From DATAWZ01 sp036266975 (GTDB lineage: Bacteria; Actinomycetota; Thermoleophilia; Solirubrobacterales; Solirubrobacteraceae): 16,064 nt of DNA. The stretch covers positions 1 to 16,064 of the forward strand of contig DATAWZ010000050.1 of the NCBI GenBank assembly GCA_036266975.1, in the 5' to 3' direction. The position numbers were made by a program, and so were the translations under genes. The number at the start of each line of letters is the position of its first letter. The first letter of the stretch is position 1. A model generated the notes under the pieces. That model saw only the letters and a program-made list of their open reading frames with translations. It did no database searches and was not told the DNA's origin. Positions 13,063-16,064 of the stretch are shown here, piece after piece.

Positions 13063-14843
13063 GCCATGGAGACGACCGGGCGCTGGGTGGTCGCGGGCTC
13101 CGTGGCTCGCCACGTCACGTGGACGGGGAAGTCGTAGTCCTCGCCGCCGCCGAGCCAGGGCTGACGGGCCATCATGTCGGCGACCTCGACGTAGCCGGTC
13201 TCGATCAGCCCGTCGGCCGCGTCGTAGATCGCGTATTCCTGGCGCTGGATCTGGATCGGCTGGGACTCAAGCGTGATCACGCGCAGCTCACCGGGCTTGA
13301 ACTGGCACTGCGACTGCACCTCCTCGAGCAGCTGCTTGCCGTGGAAGTGCCCGTCGCCGAAGTTCCAGCCGACGACCGCGCCACACAGGAACTCGCCCTC
13401 GCGAACGATGTAGTCCTCGACCTGGCCGTCGGCCGCCGCGTGCGGATACAGCCCGAACAGCGCGCGGCCGTGCGGGTGCATGCCGCGGAAGGCGAGCGCC
13501 TTGGTCAGGAAGATCTCCGCGGCGTCCTCGTCGTAGAGCATCGCCAGCTGGCGGGCGACGACCGGGGAGCTCTTGACCACGGTGTGGTCGAACTTCTCCT
13601 CGCAGTTGCCGTCACGTCTGAACAGCCATTGGCTGGTGGCCCAGTTGCCCGCGTAGTAGCGCATCGAGTGCAGGAAGGAGATCTTCTTGGGCCAGATGTT
13701 CCCGGCGAGCACCAGCACGACCCCGTTGAACAAGAGCAACGCGATCAGCAGCGCCGAGTAGAGGTGGGTGACCGGGACGCCGTGGTAGTGCCCGAAGAGG
13801 AACAGCACCCCGAAGATCATGTACAGGTTCCACTCCAGCGGCACCGCGAGCGGGAACGTCGAGGTGATGTGGATGTGGAAGACGATCATCCCGATGATCG
13901 CGATCTTCCCGACGGTCCCGTTGCCGTGGGTGAACAGCAGCAGCAGCGGCAGCCCGTACTCGATGATGGTGCCCGTGTGGGCGGCCGCCAGCGCGTTGCG
14001 GGAGGCGCGCAGGTCGTCGGGGTGGTGCTTCCACAGGCGGCGCTTGACGAACTTCGAGCGCTGCCAGGGCGTGTTGGCGATCATCACCGCCACGACGAAG
14101 CCGAAGTGCTTGTTGAGCTTGGAGGTCGCCGCGCCGAACCAGATGCACAGCAGGCCGATCTTCCACGCGGCGATGAACTCGTGGGCGGGGAACAGCCCGA
14201 CCACGCACATGATCCCGTAGACCTCGGGGCGCCCGCACAGGTAGGAGACCTTGTCGCGCAGGCCGAGCGCGAGCCACAGGCCGATCATGATCGCGAGCAT
14301 CGTGCGGTTCAGGTGGCCGGCGTAGCCGAGGTGGCGTCCGTCGCCGTTGGAGATCAGCAGCGCGATGCCCATGCCGATGACGCCGAGGTAGAGGGCGACG
14401 TCGAAGATCGTGCGGCGCGTGCCCCTGGTGAGCGGCACCTTGTCCGGCCACGGGGGCAGGCGCACGGTGCCCGGCCGCGCCCAGTTCAGGATGCAGCCGA
14501 AGGGCGGGATGAAGCGGAAGCTCAGGGCCATCGAGCTCGACCCCAGGCCGAACATCTCGTAGATGACCATCCACAGGAAGACCTTCTGCAGGACGATCGG
14601 CTGGTACCACCAGTGGCTCCAGTGGTTCATGCCCCCCAGGCCCGCCGTGTTGTGGCCGATGACCACGAACGCGAACCAGCCGAACGCCATCAGCTTGACG
14701 ATGTAGAGCAGGTAGATCGCGTACGGCGTCCCGAAGCCGTTGATCGCCCACTCCTGGGCCAGCGGCTTGACGCGCTCGAGGTGGGGCTTCTTCTTCCATT
14801 CCGCGACGTCGAACGGCGGGGGAGTCGGATTGATGAAGCCCAT
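13059..14843 (-). CDS. DUF3556 family multi-pass membrane protein
   Basis: This 594-residue membrane protein is recognised as DUF3556, an actinobacterial family of unknown function. The hallmark ARPGTVRLPPWPDKVPLTRG (about 122-141) and the opening MGFINPTPPPFD support this. About ten hydrophobic segments occupy residues 40-385, followed by a soluble C-terminal part of roughly 185 residues. Histidines cluster in and next to the membrane: KHH (272-274), VFHIHITSTFPL (321-332) and FGHYHGVPVTH (350-360). They resemble the metal-binding His boxes of membrane hydroxylases/desaturases, though no family link is shown. The start ATG at 14843 has a good ribosome-binding site, AGAGGG, five bases upstream. 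It overlaps the FAD oxidoreductase by 4 nt. A joint enzymatic role on a lipid-like substrate is a guess from that pairing. Confidence 0.88.
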   Translation of the reverse strand: MGFINPTPPPFDVAEWKKKPHLERVKPLAQEWAINGFGTPYAIYLLYIVKLMAFGWFAFVVIGHNTAGLGGMNHWSHWWYQPIVLQKVFLWMVIYEMFGLGSSSMALSFRFIPPFGCILNWARPGTVRLPPWPDKVPLTRGTRRTIFDVALYLGVIGMGIALLISNGDGRHLGYAGHLNRTMLAIMIGLWLALGLRDKVSYLCGRPEVYGIMCVVGLFPAHEFIAAWKIGLLCIWFGAATSKLNKHFGFVVAVMIANTPWQRSKFVKRRLWKHHPDDLRASRNALAAAHTGTIIEYGLPLLLLFTHGNGTVGKIAIIGMIVFHIHITSTFPLAVPLEWNLYMIFGVLFLFGHYHGVPVTHLYSALLIALLLFNGVVLVLAGNIWPKKISFLHSMRYYAGNWATSQWLFRRDGNCEEKFDHTVVKSSPVVARQLAMLYDEDAAEIFLTKALAFRGMHPHGRALFGLYPHAAADGQVEDYIVREGEFLCGAVVGWNFGDGHFHGKQLLEEVQSQCQFKPGELRVITLESQPIQIQRQEYAIYDAADGLIETGYVEVADMMARQPWLGGGEDYDFPVHVTWRATEPATTQRPVVSMA

Positions 14844-14848
14844 GTGTG

Positions 14849-14854
14849 CCCTCT
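14849..14854 (-). promoter_or_regulatory. Ribosome-binding site of the DUF3556 gene
   Basis: AGAGGG on the minus strand lies five bases before ATG 14843. It is one of the few clear Shine-Dalgarno sites in the window and fixes the start of this gene. Confidence 0.6.
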
Positions 14855-14911
14855 ACTCGTCGGTTCCTGGCGTGGGGCGGCTCACCCGCGCGGGGCAAAC
14901 GCCGTCCGCGA

Positions 14912-14925
14912 GCGACGTTAGTCGC
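14912..14925. repeat. Inverted repeat GCGAC-N4-GTCGC in the DUF3556 upstream region
   Basis: Five-base arms flank GTTA, 69 bases upstream of the DUF3556 ATG in the 157-nt intergenic region. It is a possible operator for the DUF3556/oxidoreductase/hydrolase genes. Short GC-rich arms like this also arise by chance, and no promoter boxes could be assigned around it. Confidence 0.3.
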
Positions 14926-14980
14926 CTTGCCGGACGCTGTGCTTGGCCGATCCCGACAGTTGCGCAGGGTCGCTTGGTGG

Positions 14981-15002
14981 GACCCGACGCCCCGTCAGGG
15001 TC
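14981..15002 (-). terminator. Candidate hairpin terminator after the small secreted-protein gene
   Basis: On the minus strand GACCC, a bulged T, GACG, a GGG loop, CGTC and GGGTC form a 9-bp bulged stem that overlaps the stop codon of the upstream gene. There is no U-tract after it. That is common for actinobacterial terminators, but it lowers certainty. Confidence 0.4.
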
Positions 15003-15483
15003 AGTAATACGGAACGCCGGCGATCAGGAAGCAGACGCTCTTGGTCGCGTCGCGGACCGCCCGGGCGCCGACCTCGGCGGTGACGTGCTCGCAGATCGTG
15101 CTGCTGGCGGTCGGCGTCACCTTCAGCGAGACGGCGTAGCGCTCCTGGTCGCCGGGGCGCACGACCCGCCGGGAGGTCTGGAAGTAGCCGCCGCTGGGGG
15201 CCGGGCACAGGCCGGCGCAGGAGACGTAGCTCGTGCCCGGCGGCGAGGTCGCGTACAGGCCGACCAGCTCGCGCTTGCGGGATTGGTTGGTCACCACGAC
15301 CGAGACGGTGACCGTGCTCCCCACGCCGGCCAGCCCGCTGTTGTCGGTCACCCGCAGGCGGAAGTCATCCGAGCGGCGCGCGCCCTGCGGCGGGTGGATT
15401 CCCGTGCCGAGGGCCAGGGCGGGCAGGCCGAGCAACGCGGCGGTGGCCAGGGCGCAGGCGGACAGCGGTCTGGGGCGGCGCAT
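15001..15483 (-). CDS. Small secreted beta-rich protein of unknown function
   Basis: This 160-residue protein has a clear export signal: MRRPRPLSACALATAALLGLPALALG, with likely cleavage after ALA near residue 25. No family is certain. The mature part reads as one beta-sandwich of the kind found in DUF11-like repeats: FRLRVTDNSGLAGVGSTVTVSVVVTNQS, then RVVRPGDQERYAVSLKVTP. Four mature cysteines (Cys89, Cys93, Cys131, Cys151) could form two disulfides, as expected outside the cytoplasm. It ends GVPYY. ATG at 15483 is preferred; TTG 15489 and GTG 15486 are just upstream. It starts 13 nt after the MarR stop, so the two are probably one transcript and this protein may be under MarR control. Confidence 0.75.
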   Translation of the reverse strand: MRRPRPLSACALATAALLGLPALALGTGIHPPQGARRSDDFRLRVTDNSGLAGVGSTVTVSVVVTNQSRKRELVGLYATSPPGTSYVSCAGLCPAPSGGYFQTSRRVVRPGDQERYAVSLKVTPTASSTICEHVTAEVGARAVRDATKSVCFLIAGVPYY

Positions 15484-15496
15484 CACCAACGGTGAT
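15482..15496. repeat. Inverted repeat ATCACC-AAC-GGTGAT between marR-like and secreted-protein genes
   Basis: Perfect 6-bp arms around AAC fill the 13-nt gap between the regulator stop and the next start codon, touching both. It could form a small hairpin affecting re-initiation at the secreted-protein gene, or act as a protein-binding dyad. Confidence 0.45.
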
Positions 15497-15955
15497 CTAC
15501 CCGCTTCTGCGCAGATTCACCCGAGCCGTGAGCGCCCGCAGCTCCTCGAGGGTCTCGCGCAGCTGGGCGATGCGCTCGGCGCCGATGGCCGCCGACCACT
15601 CGCGCTCGATGTCCGCGGCGATCTGCCCGGCGAACAGGAGCACGCCGCGCCCGCGCTCGGTCGGCACGACGAGCTTGGCCCGGCCGTCGCGGGGATCGGG
15701 CCGGCGCTCGATGTAGCCGGCCGCCTCGAGCTTGGCCACGTGCTCGCCGAAGGCCTGCTTGGTCATGTCCGCCTGCTCGGCCAGGTCGGACAGCCGCGAG
15801 CCGTCGGGGTCCAGGGAGCGAAAGACGCACATGTGCGACGGGCGGACCGCGTCGTAGCCGGCCCCTCGCAGGCGCAGGAAGAGCTCCTCCAGCAGGTCCT
15901 CCTTGACCCCGCCGAGCAGCGCGATCAGGTACTGGGTGCCGGCCGCCGTCGCCAT
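15497..15955 (-). CDS. MarR-family transcriptional regulator
   Basis: This 152-residue winged-helix regulator probably acts as a dimeric repressor released by a small ligand or oxidant. The DNA-binding part spans about 53-101: SRLSDLAEQADMTKQAFGEHVAKLEAAGYIERRPDPRDGRAKLVVPTERG (positions only indicative), with recognition helix near TKQAFGEHVAKLE and the wing at DPRDGRAK. Helices at about 8-30 and 105-146 form the dimer interface. A single Cys43 lies in the helix before the wHTH; redox sensing is possible but not implied. ATG 15955 has GAGG six bases upstream, and that GAGG is inside a perfect 16-bp palindrome, so autorepression is likely. The only gene seen downstream in the same direction is the small secreted protein. 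Confidence 0.9.
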   Translation of the reverse strand: MATAAGTQYLIALLGGVKEDLLEELFLRLRGAGYDAVRPSHMCVFRSLDPDGSRLSDLAEQADMTKQAFGEHVAKLEAAGYIERRPDPRDGRAKLVVPTERGRGVLLFAGQIAADIEREWSAAIGAERIAQLRETLEELRALTARVNLRRSG

Positions 15956-15957
15956 CG

Positions 15958-15973
15958 CTAGCCTCGAGGCTAG
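15958..15973. promoter_or_regulatory. Perfect 16-bp palindrome, likely MarR operator
   Basis: CTAGCCTCGAGGCTAG is a spacer-free perfect palindrome two bases upstream of the MarR start codon, and its minus-strand right half contains the GAGG ribosome-binding site. Length, symmetry and position fit operators of MarR-family repressors, which bind such dyads over their own promoters. Binding would block transcription; a folded mRNA would also hide the ribosome site. Confidence 0.65.
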
Positions 15974-16064
15974 TTGGGTTGGCCTTCGGCCGTACGCGGA
16001 TCGGTGAAATGGGGGAGGATCCGGGGACCGCTCGTTGACGTCGCGTTTTCCTTGGTGCTCGTGA

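Noticed and set aside
13119..14921. 600-codon plus-strand open frame opposite DUF3556
   Set aside because: Low-complexity composition and no motif; it mirrors the codon pattern of the recognised membrane protein on the other strand.
1..16064. tRNA, rRNA, CRISPR array, insertion sequence, riboswitch or phage genes
   Set aside because: Looked for on both strands; no cloverleaf, regular spacer-repeat pattern, transposase or integrase, terminal repeats or conserved riboswitch core was seen.

Overview
The window is very GC-rich, with tightly packed genes, many GTG starts and repeated 4-nt stop/start overlaps (ATGA, GTGA). It reads as an actinobacterial chromosome, most plausibly Thermoleophilia/Solirubrobacterales. 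The lineage is an inference from gene content and style; no marker gene proves it. I see no tRNA, rRNA, CRISPR array, transposase or other mobile element, and no gene-free stretch over 300 bases.

Left part (1-2954, minus strand). This is a Fe(III)-type ABC importer: a lipoprotein binding protein, a fused two-domain permease and an ATPase cut by the left edge. A 14/19 match to the DtxR/IdeR iron box lies just upstream of the binding-protein gene.

Centre-left (2955-7104, minus strand). Six genes are joined by five consecutive 4-nt overlaps: a five-helix cytochrome-b-like membrane protein with an outward His tail, a membrane-anchored His/Pro-rich protein, ApbE (FAD:protein FMN transferase), a four-His ferric-reductase-like diheme membrane protein, a NuoF-like flavin/Fe-S protein and a small CxxHxxC ferredoxin. 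Together they look like a transmembrane electron conduit running from NAD(P)H or ferredoxin through hemes to an extracytoplasmic acceptor. It sits directly upstream of the iron importer. ApbE implies a covalently flavinylated protein, but no FMN-binding domain is visible in the window. The gene in the expected slot has only an anchor and a low-complexity stalk.

Centre (7105-9370). The 89-nt divergent promoter region is followed on the plus strand by an OmpR-type response regulator and its sensor histidine kinase, overlapping by 4 nt. They are the natural candidate regulators of the redox operon.

Right (9353-14843, minus strand). Transcription order is a DUF3556 membrane protein, a phytoene-desaturase-like FAD oxidoreductase (4-nt overlap), then a secreted S15/CocE-type serine hydrolase with an Ig-like C-terminal domain. 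The hydrolase gene ends inside the last codons of the kinase gene and carries a perfect 26-bp palindrome.

Far right (15001-15955, minus strand). A MarR-family regulator with a perfect 16-bp palindrome over its ribosome-binding site is followed 13 nt later by a small secreted, cysteine-containing protein of unknown function. The last 109 bases hold the MarR upstream region and possibly the start of a divergent promoter.
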